Made by a program: the position numbers and the translations under genes. From contig NW_019775602.1 of assembly GCF_001039355.2 (NCBI RefSeq), forward strand, positions 693,532 through 757,531: DNA of 64,000 bases, in the 5' to 3' direction. The notes under the pieces are model-generated. The model did not search any database and had not been told where the DNA came from. It saw nothing but the letters and a program-made list of their open reading frames with translations. Below are positions 24,907 through 37,500 of this stretch, in pieces. The DNA is from Lingula anatina. Its lineage: Eukaryota > Brachiopoda > Lingulata > Lingulida > Lingulidae. How positions within the stretch are numbered: the stretch's first letter is position 1; each line of letters begins with the position of its first letter.

Positions 24907-24961
24907 ATGGCGATTCCAGGGACGAAGAATCTCTTAATCCTACTTTTAATCCTGTACGAAG
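24907..24961 (+). pseudogene. Orphan first exon (signal peptide) of the MAM/FnII gene, left copy
   Basis: Identical in coding sequence to exon 1 at 31088-31142: an ATG followed by a Leu/Ile-rich signal sequence, ending at a gtatgt donor in phase 1. The rest of the gene follows only the right copy. Here the next sequence is a GT repeat, a single N and then sulfatase exons, so this exon has nothing to splice to in the assembled order. It is most likely the other haplotype's exon 1. Confidence 0.8.
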
Positions 24962-25131
24962 GTATGTACCGATGGGGAGTGAAACGTCAGTTGATTGCCA
25001 ATCGACAGGAGATTTGTCATACCTGTGCCTATTCTTGAAAACGGACTTCGAAAATTGCATGAAATTTTCATTTTCATGAACGTGTAATAATTCGTCTTTA
25101 AAAGTGATATCCTACAAAAAAAAGTTGATGG

Positions 25132-25134
<3 letters not shown>

Positions 25135-25172
<38 letters not shown>

Positions 25173-25256
25173 TGTGTGTGTGTGTATGTGTGGCTGGGTG
25201 GCTGGTTGTGTGTGTGTGTGTGTGTGTGTGTGTGGTGGTGTGTGTGTGGGTGGCTG
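25135..25256. repeat. GT microsatellite ending at an N
   Basis: An interrupted GT tract with TGGCTGGGTGGCTGG interruptions that ends one base before the undetermined base at 25257. The same tract is at 31315-31487 in the right copy. Confidence 0.95.
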
Positions 25257-25265
25257 NGCCCATAC

Positions 25266-25659
25266 GTCGGACAGGAAGAGAAAGAAGGTATTATCCATAA
25301 TGCCACTGTCAGTAAGGGCCTTAGTGATGTTAGCCACTCCTTCGTCGATAACGGACATCATTGCTACAGAGAAGAAATGGTACGTGCAAATCTTGTAATG
25401 ACTGAGCTTTAACGAAATTTATACATGTATATTTCTTCAAATTCATCTTGTGTACTGAATGTAATTATGCCCGCTAAAACATCTTGAATTAAGTAAAATT
25501 CAGCCTCAGTGTTTTGGTAGTGGGGTAGCAAAATATAACGATGAGGGATATATACCAGCACGCACAGTGTATAGGATACAGGTGAAATCTCCAACCGATA
25601 TTATCGTTATAATTGCTTTGTAAAATATCCACCTTTCAAAATTTTCATTACATTATTCA

Positions 25660-25691
<32 letters not shown>

Positions 25692-28600
25692 TTACGAAGT
25701 CGTACCTCCAACTGTCCTTCGGTTGCCGTTAGAGATCTTAGGATATTTGGCGATGGCGTCTTGAGGAGCCTAAAACGAAATGTTGGTAAATATAGTCATT
25801 GTACAATGTACATGGACCAGTTTACCGGCACATGTCCAATATGAAAACAAAGATTGCTTTAATATAATTCGTTTTGAATAAGACATTACAAGGCCACAGG
25901 TAATCGAATTTGGACTTTGAAACACTCAGAGAGAGGATACCTCCGCCAAGGACATTGATAAATTGCTGTAGTTGAGAGCACATTGATTGCACAACTAGCG
26001 CAGAGCCATTGGCCAAATCTGGCAGAGGTGGTGAATCCTTTCAATATTATTCGATCGTGATGGTGACCCGAATCACGCATCACCAACAAAATCTAATCAC
26101 TACGATGTTAGCCCATCTTTAATCTATCCTGAATATGTCATCAAAACATATCTGATTTTTTACTTTGGCTGGCGGCAACCAAGCAAAGAAACGGAGGTAA
26201 ATTCATGGCATCCTTGGCGGAGGTAAAAAAAATGATGCCATATCCATGTTCAATACATAAAAGTCTATACTACTCATAATTCGATTGATTTGTTATACTA
26301 GAGCATGTACATGTATATCATTAATTCTCTTATCAATGCGTGTGCTCAGTATTGGTAAAATGTGGCGAAAAAAAACCTTGGCGGTTAAAACATTTATAAA
26401 TACTAGCAACATTGCGTGTACAAAAGTGTTCATTCCAATATTAATTAAATCGAAAAGTAAATAAAAGTTGCGAATTGCAAAGACGCAAAGAAAGGCGTCT
26501 TAGCTTAAATCTTTTGAATACAACATACACTGCATAACGAGCTTTATAAGAAAATAAAATACCACACATATACTTCATTCGCTCTTATAACAGTAATTCA
26601 TACATGCATATGACATTTGGAGAGCCGAGAAATAATACACCTACCCTTAGCGGACCGTGAATCCCGTTATAAGCCACGTAGACAAAAAACGGTGCGTTTT
26701 TGTCGTGATTCTTGATGATTTCCACAGCTCGGTCGGACCACATGTTCTAGGTAAGAAGGGATACACATTTTATTGTATACCAAGTCAGCAAATGCACCAT
26801 CGCTGGGCAACGTCCCTTGCATCGGTAACTACACGGTTAAGCCTTAACTTACCAATCACCAACATAGCCGTATTGGGTTGATTCTAAAGTTTCAGGGTCG
26901 ATTTAGAACTTGACGAGAGTGGTTTTTTTCAATTTGTTGAATTTTATGCGTTTTTTTTATTAAAAATATTTTGATTAGTTGCTGTATATTATACCTTCAT
27001 ATTTAAAGGAAGTATTCAAATGTGTTTTACTTTAATCTCAAAAGGCATAATACGTTATTTGACGTGGTGTTCAAGCCACTATGACAGTAACATGACGTGG
27101 AAATGATATAGTGTTGCGAATTAATTTACACTGACAAACTGCATGTAGGTTTAATGTATTGATTTCGTGTCATTTGCTATACTCACTGTATCGTATACAC
27201 CATCTTTGTCTGTCACGAGGGTCTTGTTGAACCGCAGATCGAGACCATCAAAGCCATCTTTGCCAATTGTGGCTGTAAAAACGATAATTTGCGTGAATCA
27301 TAGATAGGCACATGGCACGAGTAAAAACTTGAAAGATGATACCTGACATGAACTAGTAAATGCCGAACTTATTATGATATTTTAAATCATGTATTTCTTG
27401 CACTTTGTTATTATCATTTTAATATCAGTGCTATGTGATTTAAGCCACTCACTGCGATGGGTGAAGTAATCATTTGCGCCCAAGTAAAAGCCGAAGAAGG
27501 TGTCAAATCCGCGTTCTGTTGGAGTGTACTTCCAATCGCAAAATCCCAAGTGCCATCTGAAAGATAAAAGTAGAGCTAAATAAAGTGTAGTTATTATTTA
27601 GTTATTACTGATTACTATTAGTATGCTGAAAAACCAAAGAACAAAGAACTTACAGTGTAATTCGAGATTATGGAACAGTATTACTTGAAAGCAGTTCCTG
27701 GTTCTACATCGTTTGCAAGGATTTTCATCAAATACTAAGGAATGTTCTGATGCATAGGTATATGAATGTACCACTCAATGTCAATGGGACTCCAAATTCC
27801 ACTAACTTTGCCAATAATTTATTTACAATTTCTAACATTTTCTAAACCGTACTCACTTTCCAATGGCGTGTGTAGTGTAGCCTAGTTCTTTTAATTTCTG
27901 TGGTAAAATCCAGTACTTCAAATCCAAGCCATCCGGTATGGTGGGACCGAATGTAGCAGCGCCCTGTCAGAAATATTAGGACTGATGCAGCCAAGTTCAA
28001 TAAAGATTCTATATTTCATCTGCATCTACTGGTACAGTAACTAATGGTAAGACAATGAGCATGCTTCATCCACGTGGTAGACTATTATATATCCAATCAG
28101 CCCTGGAAACGGTTTCACAAAAGAGATATGGCCCGTAAATCGGTCTAACCGAGGCAAAAATATTTACATCTTGCAACCTGTTGCCGCCGCAAATTTGCAA
28201 CAAAAATTACTATACAAATGAGGTTCTGTTTTAAATTTGAAAGGAAATAAAGGCTTCTTGCAAAATTGCCGCAAACTTAAGATGCTCTTGCAAATTTACT
28301 GCAAGTTTGCAGCAACATTATTTTCTCGCAACAACTTGCAAACAGTTTTGTTTGCAGCAAATTTGATGCAGTCGATCATTTCACTCCGTGACGCCAAAGT
28401 AACTTCTCAATACAAGGAAAGGAAAAAGACCGCTGCTACAATGTAGCACTGAAAAAAAAATTGTACTGGATTTTAAAATATTGTTCAACAAAGAGGGAAA
28501 GGGGAGTCCCCCACCCCCAAAATAATGTTTCGAGTATCCGCCAGAGTGGTACGTATCAATGGTATATAAACTGTAAACTTACGTCCATGTTCACGTTATG

Positions 28601-29360
28601 TGGGTAACGGCCTGTGAGAAGGGCCGCCCTGGATCTGAAAACAAACAGTAGATCGATATTACTTCTAGAAAAAGTACCGAAGTTCTGGCTTTGAACTACG
28701 TTGAAGTGATGTTTTCCACCGAGTTGAATTGAATTTAACAATTTACAAAATGTTGTATTTATTGTGAAAGCAATGATTTATTGTACTTACGGAGAGCACA
28801 CGGGTTGAGAGTAAGAGTTGTTTAGGGTGACTCCTTCACGTGCCATTTTGTCCAAATTTGGCGTCTTGATGTGTGGGTTGTTCCAGCCAACGTCATTATA
28901 ACCTTGTTAAATGGACGACAGGCGTTTGAAAAGCATTATACTTAAATATATTGTACTGGGAGCATTTTATAATTTGTACAACATAGCGTGTCCAATCAAA
29001 TGATGTGACTAAAGAGTTCTAAGTGTCACAAATATGGGGCCTACATGTACCATTCAAAGGGAGGGGATTCCACTTACGAAATAAGGCAGTCCGTCACAAC
29101 ACAATTTTGTAGGCGTAAGCTTACATTGAATTACATTCCTTTCTTTTCCGATAGAGGTTTCAATTTGAAATAGGATATTTTAAAAAATAATTTCTAGGGG
29201 TAGGAGTTATATATTTCTACCACACTCTGTACGTACTCTCAGTTCTCAATAACTTACCGACATCGTCCAACATAACCACCACAATGTTAGGTTTGGTGGG
29301 TGGCTGGGAGAACACAGCTCCCAAACAAACGAACAGACACAACGCCTTGCCCATGCCCAT
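25266..29360 (-). pseudogene. Partial sulfatase 2 copy (exons 1-9 only)
   Basis: Exons: 29360-29258, 28902-28791, 28634-28583, 27963-27857, 27556-27453, 27272-27187, 26746-26645, 25769-25706, 25363-25266. Each has the same length as in sulfatase 2 and all remain open, giving 276 codons including signal peptide, CSPSR and KWHLG motifs. In the exons I compared, differences were silent or absent. Exons 10-14, with the catalytic Asn and Lys of the second half and the C-terminal domain, are missing because the copy ends at the N at 25257. As assembled it cannot make a full enzyme. The pattern fits a second haplotype of sulfatase 2 better than decay, since there is no stop or frameshift. Confidence 0.85.
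28164..28372. repeat. TTGCAA-rich repetitive insertion, only in the right duplicate
   Basis: An intronic stretch with many copies of TTGCAA, TTTGCAGCAA and related words in both orientations. The corresponding intron of the left duplicate has unrelated sequence and a family A element instead. Confidence 0.6.
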
Positions 29361-31087
29361 GGTGAAGCCTGCTATAACTTGTGTCTAAGTCGGTTTTTAT
29401 AGACGTCTACACGTGGGAAAATTACCAACATGTTCGCCTACAGAGTATCAGGTCCCCCGCGCTTTGGCCTACGCGTACAGCTTGGTCCCCTTCCCATACC
29501 TAGAGCGATCTAGCAGGATCGACCCAGCTTAAGCGGCTCTGATGTCTGATATGCCTACTGAAGATGTTAGGGAGTAATTAACTATCGTTTTCCACATGAC
29601 GTGCCAGACATCTAAACCGCTTAAGCTGAATGCAATTTAGCAATAATCCTCTCAAAGATGGGTTGATCCTACTAGATCGATCTAGGTATGGGAATGGGGT
29701 CTAATGCGTGGTCACATTGATCTGTAGTTGCTGCAAAAAAGCATTGGGAGTAATCAAGGTACAGGATAGGCACTGTAGGTGGGTTGACATATTTTCCAGC
29801 CAGAATAATTTAAAACTGCCATTTACGCTCAAATCGTCACGTATTTGGCCTTCAAAATTAAGCAAATGTTGCACATTTGTAATTTCTTATTTTCATATAT
29901 TTTCCTTCTGTGGTTTTTTCTTAAACTCTGCTGACAAGGCAACAGTGACACTCATGGACCGCGTCGATTAAGATAAGTAAAACCCCAACCATTGTGTCCT
30001 ATCCGTGACCTTGAATCGCTTAACCCAAGATAAACCAGGTGACACAGCGATAACGTCAGACGAGTTCATTAACGATATGGATATACCACGACTATCTGTA
30101 AGCATGCAGGCTAATACAAACGCATTCAAATACCAAGTAGACTTTTGCAGCACAAAAAATATGCGGAAATTTTCTTATTGGACTATAACCAAAGGGTGCC
30201 TGGGTCTCAATATTGTAAAGCTGTATTGTAAAGTTTTGTTACTTTCTGCTCTCGTTGGAATGAAATTATATATCTATCTAACTTCTTGAGAGACGCTGCC
30301 CATAGGTGAACAAAATTAAGTGTCCAGCCAAAAATCTTTCACTTGAAAATAAAAAGGTGCATTATCTATAATACGAAGCAATGTATAATTGCATTAATAT
30401 AAACTGATAAAAAAGCACCGGTACCAGAGCCTCTTACGGACAGTCCGGTACCCACGGATATGAGTGAAGCTTTGTCCTAGATTTTGACCCATTTACGTCA
30501 CACTAACCCTAGCTTGTGCGAATCTAATGGAGGACGGCCTGTCAGATACGTGAAATCGAAGGCCCGTCGCAACGGGGTCACAAACCAACAAACACTATTC
30601 TAAATTCTCTAGAAACGCAATCACGACCGCATGTCTCAACCGCGGCTCAGCTAACACAATACGCTTTTCAGGGTAGATAAGTACGTTTACACAACTAGAT
30701 AGCAATATGTGCAGTCTTTATTATCTCAACTGTCTTTAATATTATGAGGAGTTCTGTCACAGTTCAGCCACTCTAGTTGTTGTGAGACAATGATTAACAG
30801 GTTGAGTACCTCTACAACGTCACATAAGTGTATATATGTACGTAATGATCAAATCATGAAGACTAGAAGTTATTCATCCTCAACCATGTTTTAACCGAGG
30901 TGGCAAACAGCATGTTGAGTGAACATCGCTGTTAAGTCAGATCTTAATTGACGAGGATAAAAAGACGAAAGTCACCGTGAGCTGCGCCTTGCAGGATTTC
31001 CTTGTTGTGTTTCAAAACCAAAACTTTCCAGTGATTTATATAAAATCGAGGAAAAACGTGAATGACAATATAAAACGCAAGCTGACC
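29361..31087. other. Head-to-head intergenic region, right copy
   Basis: A 1.7-kb spacer between divergent first exons (sulfatase copy, minus; MAM/FnII gene, plus). Presumably holds both promoters. A short tract just before the plus-strand ATG (tataaaatcgagg, about 31040, and tataaaacgc, about 31070) contains TATA-like words, also present in the left copy, but their role is unproven. Confidence 0.5.
29485..29701. mobile_element. TIR element family A, full-length copy (right duplicate)
   Basis: Duplicate of 23306-23522 with the same 217-bp length and ends, inherited with the larger duplication rather than a separate insertion. Confidence 0.8.
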
Positions 31088-31401
31088 ATGGCGATTCCAG
31101 GGACGAAGAATCTCTTAATCCTACTTTTAATCCTGTACGAAGGTATGTACCGATGGGGAGTGAAACGTCAGTTGATTGCCAATCGACAGGAGATTTGTCA
31201 TACCTGTGCCTATTCTTGAAAACGGACTTCGAAAATTGCATGAAATTTTCATTTTCATGAGCGTGTAATAATTCGTCTTTGAAAGTGATATCCTACAAAA
31301 AAAAGTTGATGGAAGTGTGTGTGTGTGTGTGTGTGTGTGCGTGTGTGTGTGTGTGTGTGGCTGGGTGGCTGGTTGTGTGTGTGTGTGTGTGTGGTGGGTG
31401 G

Positions 31402-31445
<44 letters not shown>

Positions 31446-31471
31446 CTGGGTGTGTGTGGCTGGGTGGCTAG

Positions 31472-31531
<60 letters not shown>

Positions 31532-34500
31532 TTATATCCAAAGGTTTACAATGATATCATATTAATAAAGACGCCCGTACTGAATGTTCACCAACTCTTC
31601 AATTATTTTTCTGTACATTTCTGCTGCTTCATTTTACCTCAGACTCAAATGTCATGCATCCAGTAATGAAATACCCCCGTAAAACGTATAATATCGAAAT
31701 TTGTGTGGACATTTTATCAGAAAGAAATAAGCGGGTCCATTTTAATACACAATAGCTCTGTTAATAAGTTAATCTTATCGCATTAAATAATCACGTTATA
31801 ATTCCGAGTCTCTTTTCTCTACCACCGTATTATAATTAAGAGCGTTCAAGTGCTACAGGGTTCGATCAAGGAGGTATAGTATCTATGGAAAGTACCTCCT
31901 TGTTTCGATTAATTAGACCGCCATCGGACAACAATGAGGTAAGAGCTGCCAAAGGAAGCACTGATAACTACAACTTGACATTTGCTCATATCATTCTCGA
32001 CTGAGGTGATATCGGCGAAGTTGCCTTTTTTGATTTTGTAATCTACAATGTGTATGTTATAACTTATTCACTATTTACATGTGTTGAAGGATCAGTGCAA
32101 AGAAATGATAACCAAACGCACTCGCACAGAGAAAGATACCGGTAGAGCAAATACATCTTAGTATAGTTTGTTTCACTTCGTATCATTCTAGTTGGAAAAA
32201 AGTTGGTCCTTATAATCACGCGGCATTTTCTCTACGTCCTGTTAAGTGTAAGACCCCAAAAGCTGCCAAATTTAATTCTGATGCGGAAGAGATAAGGTCT
32301 AAAGTAAAACAAGTTCATTTCACTCATGTTTCATAAGCTTCACCGTTGTAATACGCTTTCTTCACGCTGTAAAAAGACAAAGTCCATTGTTGAAGGATAA
32401 ATTTATATTGGCTTAAAAAGTACAAACACGTTATAAATGCAAATGCTATAGGAGTTGTATGCAGTGTAACTGGTCGAGCAGTTGGAGCTCTGTCTACTGT
32501 GGAAGGTTTTTGCCTGTTCCTCTTGTTTTGAGAAGTTTCAAATATGCACCAGTTTATAGGTTTGGAGGCCAATTGCCCATTCCAGTAAGATCATGTTATT
32601 ATACACTATGTACCGAGGCCCATGGAACTGGGGTTTGAGAGTTATACCTAATTACAATGTATTTAACAGATATCCCTAAGTCAGTATAAACTATGTACCT
32701 GTATAATACACTTAAATGCGCATTTAATATTTTTCAGCACGTCCCTCGCTGACAAAATACTTATTTCAGTGTGACTGTGATTCCTCATCATGTGGCTTTA
32801 CACAAGATCAAGCCAACGCTATAAACTGGGTTCGAAAACGAGGCAAGGCTAGAGACTCCATGGCAACCGGTCCACGCGGAGATCACACGAGTGGTGGAGG
32901 TTAGTGAAACATTTTTATTCTTGAATGTGACACTTCTTGTTATAAATACATATATATGAATTTGCCTCTTCTAACATGAACTTAATTCTTCTTAATCTAT
33001 TTTTCTTTTCGTTCAGTATTTGTCAATAGCATCCTTTAAGCTATACTGGATGTATTACTTTAAAGAGTCTCATTCAGTTTTTTTTAAATATAATCTCTCT
33101 ATATCTTGTAAGTAAGTGACATGGATTTTATCAATTTGGTGATGAATTGTAATGACACATTTAGCTATGTGCGAGGCATGAAATTCAGAGAAAATATGGT
33201 TATCTTTCGGTTTAACAACGGAACCTACATGAACTAGTACATACACACCTCATCCAAGACCAGCCAAATTTTTGTCAGATAATTTTCAAACGTCTGAGTA
33301 AAATTTCAGGATCTTACCTTTACGTGAACAGTGACATAAACCACTACTCCGGTCAGCGGGCGGTGACCAGCTCCCCTCTGCTTACGGTCAAGGTGCCATC
33401 CTGTCTGACCTTCGCCTACCATATGTACGGCATCGACATGGGCACGCTGAGCGTGGGGATAACCTATGTTAATGGATCTACCACCAGGGAGTGGTCGCAA
33501 ACTGGCAAAGGTATTGGTAACAGTATACAGTTAAGATCTCATGCCTGTCACACCTTCCTTCTCCACTCTTAACCCATTTCTTTGTAAGTGTCACATGCCA
33601 TATTCCAATTGAGTCCAGTTACTAACTGGATTGGGCCACATCCCTATTGGGATTTGGACTAGGTCGAACCCTGACAATTACTTGGTCAATCAACATACCC
33701 AATCTGCTGTTAACAGTGCAAAGGCCCAATTGGGATCTGGCCTAGACCAGACTATTCATGATCTCATCGGTAACACACACCCAAATTGTGCTCTTTGATG
33801 AAAGATGGTAAAAAATTGAGCGATGTTAATGCCTATCTGTACATGTGAAAGTATTTTTTCTGTGCATGTTGAGTTTTCTCTGCAAGTGAATTTGTGTCTT
33901 TTTAAATATTTATGTGTACAATTAGATTATAGTTTACAGAAGTCCTACTTATCGTTTTACTTCTTGAGCGGATCCGGATGAAAGCGAATTTAGACCTTAG
34001 TCCTGGGGTCTTGGATTCCGAATACATCTTAAACAGATCTCTTATTATATTCTTTTTATATCCTGTTCTTAAAATCACTATGGGAACTGGACATAATATA
34101 TGATATTGAATATTATTTTTGTTAAATGTATGTGTACTTCTCATGTGGCCCTACTTTTCAGATAGTATACAATTCTTTCTGAAAGCTTGGATAGCAATTA
34201 TCGTTATCTTTTTTCCATACTATTCTTAAATATTTTACTGAATAATATAACAGTATAATACATATACAGTATAACTGACCAGTATTATTCCCTATCACTT
34301 TATCATCAAATCCCCACTCACACTCACAACCCCGCCCACCGGCCTCACTCTGACATTTCTTCCCGATGCAGTCACAACCACAAGTACGTATGAAACCGAC
34401 GGTTCACCGTGTCACTTCCCCTTCACGTATCGCAGCACAGTGTATCACAGTTGCACGTTAGTAGACTCCCCAAAGCCGGATGAGCCATGGTGTGGAACGG

Positions 34501-37500
34501 TGAGCGATCTCTCCAAAAACTTCAAATATGGCCGATGTAGAAGTAAGTTGATCATTGTAAGTTGTCCAACCTTCGTATATCAATATATGCTGTACTTTGT
34601 TTAAGGCCTTTATACAGGCATGCATAGAGGAGCAACTCAATTATGAATGATTTTAGATGACATGTGTAAATCACTCTCGTCACTGAGTTTGAGTCAGATT
34701 CGTTATTCTCGTTTGGGCAATGTTCCCATACCTAGTTTATGCACAGAATACTAGTAAATGATGTGTGTGAGATCCAAAACGCATATAGACACCAAATCTG
34801 ATGGGATAATAAAACTGTTAAAATCGGCTAATTAGATCTTACAATATTATGTTAACATGCGTTTTTTTACATTAACTATTATTATTATTATAACATTATT
34901 TAATTCCAGTTTGAACAATATGTTGTGATCATGCAGATTATACAACACGCTTTTAATTTCTTTCAATCAGCTGTACTTCACAAGGTCTTACTGAAGTAGA
35001 GCAATGATATGTGTGTACACAGCTCAGTATTAGACCAGAATCCAAGTACAGAAAGTTTCAATATACCAGTATGACAATTAAGCCCTGTACAACAAAAAAA
35101 GCTATTTATTGTATCTACATGGTTATCGGAACCTACAACAAATGTTAAAACATGGTATAAATTTTCACGAAACTCTTCAGAAAACCTATTGGGAATTTTG
35201 TTCACATATCATTTTCCCCTGTGCAGCATCCGGCTCGTCAGAGTGGCTTGTAACCAAGGTATCACTTCCGGTGGGGTCTTACCACGTGACTTTTGAGGCC
35301 ATCCTCACCAATAGCACCTTCAGTGATTTTGCCCTGGATGATATAATGGTCATGGAAGAGACATGCGCAGGTAGGAACCTTCAGTTAATAAAAAACTAGC
35401 TTCCATAATGGTACACATGATATGGAGTCAAATTAATTTTTGAGCATTTGAAAAACATGTAAGGGTTTTATAAAATAAATCAAAACATAACGTATGGCTT
35501 GACACATATTGCTCAATACTTTCAATATTGCTGGAAAAGTAGCTTTGTTTAAAAAAGGAAATTATGCAACTGGTAATGGTGAAATTCCGAAAAATATCCT
35601 TCCAAATATTCGCAACTGCACCTTTAAGAAAAATAAAACAACGCGAATTTGACATTCAATAAGGTATGATCCCTTGAATTTCAAAGTAATACTTGATTTT
35701 CAGGATCCTCGACAGTCACATATACACCAGTGCTGAAATGTGACTTTGAAAATCATAATACTTGTGGTATAAAGCCAGATCCGACCAGTGATTTCTACTG
35801 GGAAACACGAAGTGGGCCATCGCCTATTGGCTTCACGGGGCCAACCGCCGACCATACTACTGGAAAAGGTATAAAGCAAAAATATTTCGTTGTAATGCCT
35901 CATTTAACAAGTTTGTACAGAGCTCCCCATTGTAGAGGGACACAAATACCTAAAATTAATCAAATCAATTTTCGTTTATATGTTCAGCGTACCGAGGTTA
36001 CATGTACACATGCATGTATATATACACACACGGCATGGCAAGGTAGTCATGCCAGAAAAATAAGAAATTGTAATACGTACTGAAAACTGCTAAAGCCTCA
36101 CAAAGGCACCAGTTTCTGAACATTTCAATAATCCAGGATAATGAAATAACGGAGTCTATAATTTTTCTACGAAAACACAACACAACAAAATGTTCACTGG
36201 TAATGCGGCTACTTCCAGGGATTTATACCTATGCTGCTAATCCCGGTCACTTCAAAGGCAAATCAGCGCGTCTGATCCTACCTCTTATCAACCCGTCACG
36301 TACCCCTCGGTGTCTTCATTTCTACCTCAGCATGTACGGTATCGACCTCGGCACCTTCACGGTGGGGTCTTCAGTGAAATCAAGACGAACAAATATGTGG
36401 ACAGAAGTTGGTCAAAGTAAGCAGTATCTGGAGACACTCTGTGTGCATGCATACAATTCGAAATTTGTTTTTGATACGGATAATATTTATTACTGAGAAA
36501 TAAAAAATCGACACATTTTAGTTTGAATTGGTGTGCATATTTCAGTTTGATGTTAGAGTCTATTGTTTTCACGTAAAGTGGATTTGAGTGAATGTGTATT
36601 CTATTTAGACCGATTTCTACATGCGCATATCATAACAATTTTAATCCATTTGTTGCAGTATCCACTGATGTCACTTACGGAGGAAATTCCAATGGATCAG
36701 GGTGTGCATTCCCTTTTGACTACGGCGGCTACATGTTTTATGCATGTACTCTCCATCAGTCAACAAACAATGAACCATGGTGTAGAACAAAAGCTCCTGG
36801 TTCTTTTTCCTACGGAAGATGTCAAGGTGTGATTGACTTAATTGTTTCACTACTATAGTGCCTCGATTTCTTCGTATATACGTAAAGTGAACAGTTAGAA
36901 GTACATGTGTAAACGCTTTACAATTAAGTCCGATATTCACAAAACAAAGTGTTTACCTACATTCTCTTTACGTAGCCTAGAGCTGCGCACATACATGTTG
37001 TAGTTTACCCTGATGAGTGAAGAAAGCAGTGATGGACTGGGATGGACAATCAAAATGTCATTCTCGATGCAATTACTTTGAATATTTATGGAAATTTTGC
37101 TATAAACCAATTCAATTCACCCCTTACACACAATAGGCTATTCCCGTTCCGAGTGCTTATACAAATACATTTTCTTTATTTCCAGCATCCGGTTCGCCTG
37201 CCTGGAAACCCATAACATTGATAATTCCGTCCAACGCCGACAACCTCGTATTCGAGGCCACCATGACTTCCGCTAGTCTTTTCAGTGACATTGCTATTGA
37301 TGACATTGCTGTATATGACCAAGAATGTTCTGGTAAGAATAAAAACGTAAATCTGTTTAGCTGTATGGTTTGGAGAAAAAAAAACAAGGATAAGCAGCTT
37401 ACCAGCTTCGAAACCATTGTTTCAACTTCTACAAAAGTTGTTTAAGAGTTAACACAACTAACATTTAAGTAATAGTTTGTGAATGTAACCATGTACAAAA

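Larger units (their letters stand above)
18798..25256. repeat. Left copy of a 6.1-6.5 kb direct duplication
   Basis: Base-for-base similar to 25261-31404 over its whole length. It contains sulfatase 2 exons 9 to 1, the upstream spacer and an orphan first exon of the MAM/FnII gene. It stops inside a GT microsatellite at the single N at 25257. The copies differ by scattered substitutions and by indels, notably in the intron at 21590-22280. Confidence 0.9.
25261..31404. repeat. Right copy of the 6.1-6.5 kb direct duplication
   Basis: Corresponds to 18798-25256 in the same order and orientation. It begins one exon into the sulfatase (at exon 9) and extends through the spacer and the first exon of the MAM/FnII gene into the GT repeat, after which unique sequence continues. 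Confidence 0.9.

Noticed and set aside
25104-25412. Long open frames of alternating Cys/Val or Thr/His through the GT repeats (also 31279-31565)
   Set aside because: They are translations of a dinucleotide microsatellite and stay open in several frames on both strands.
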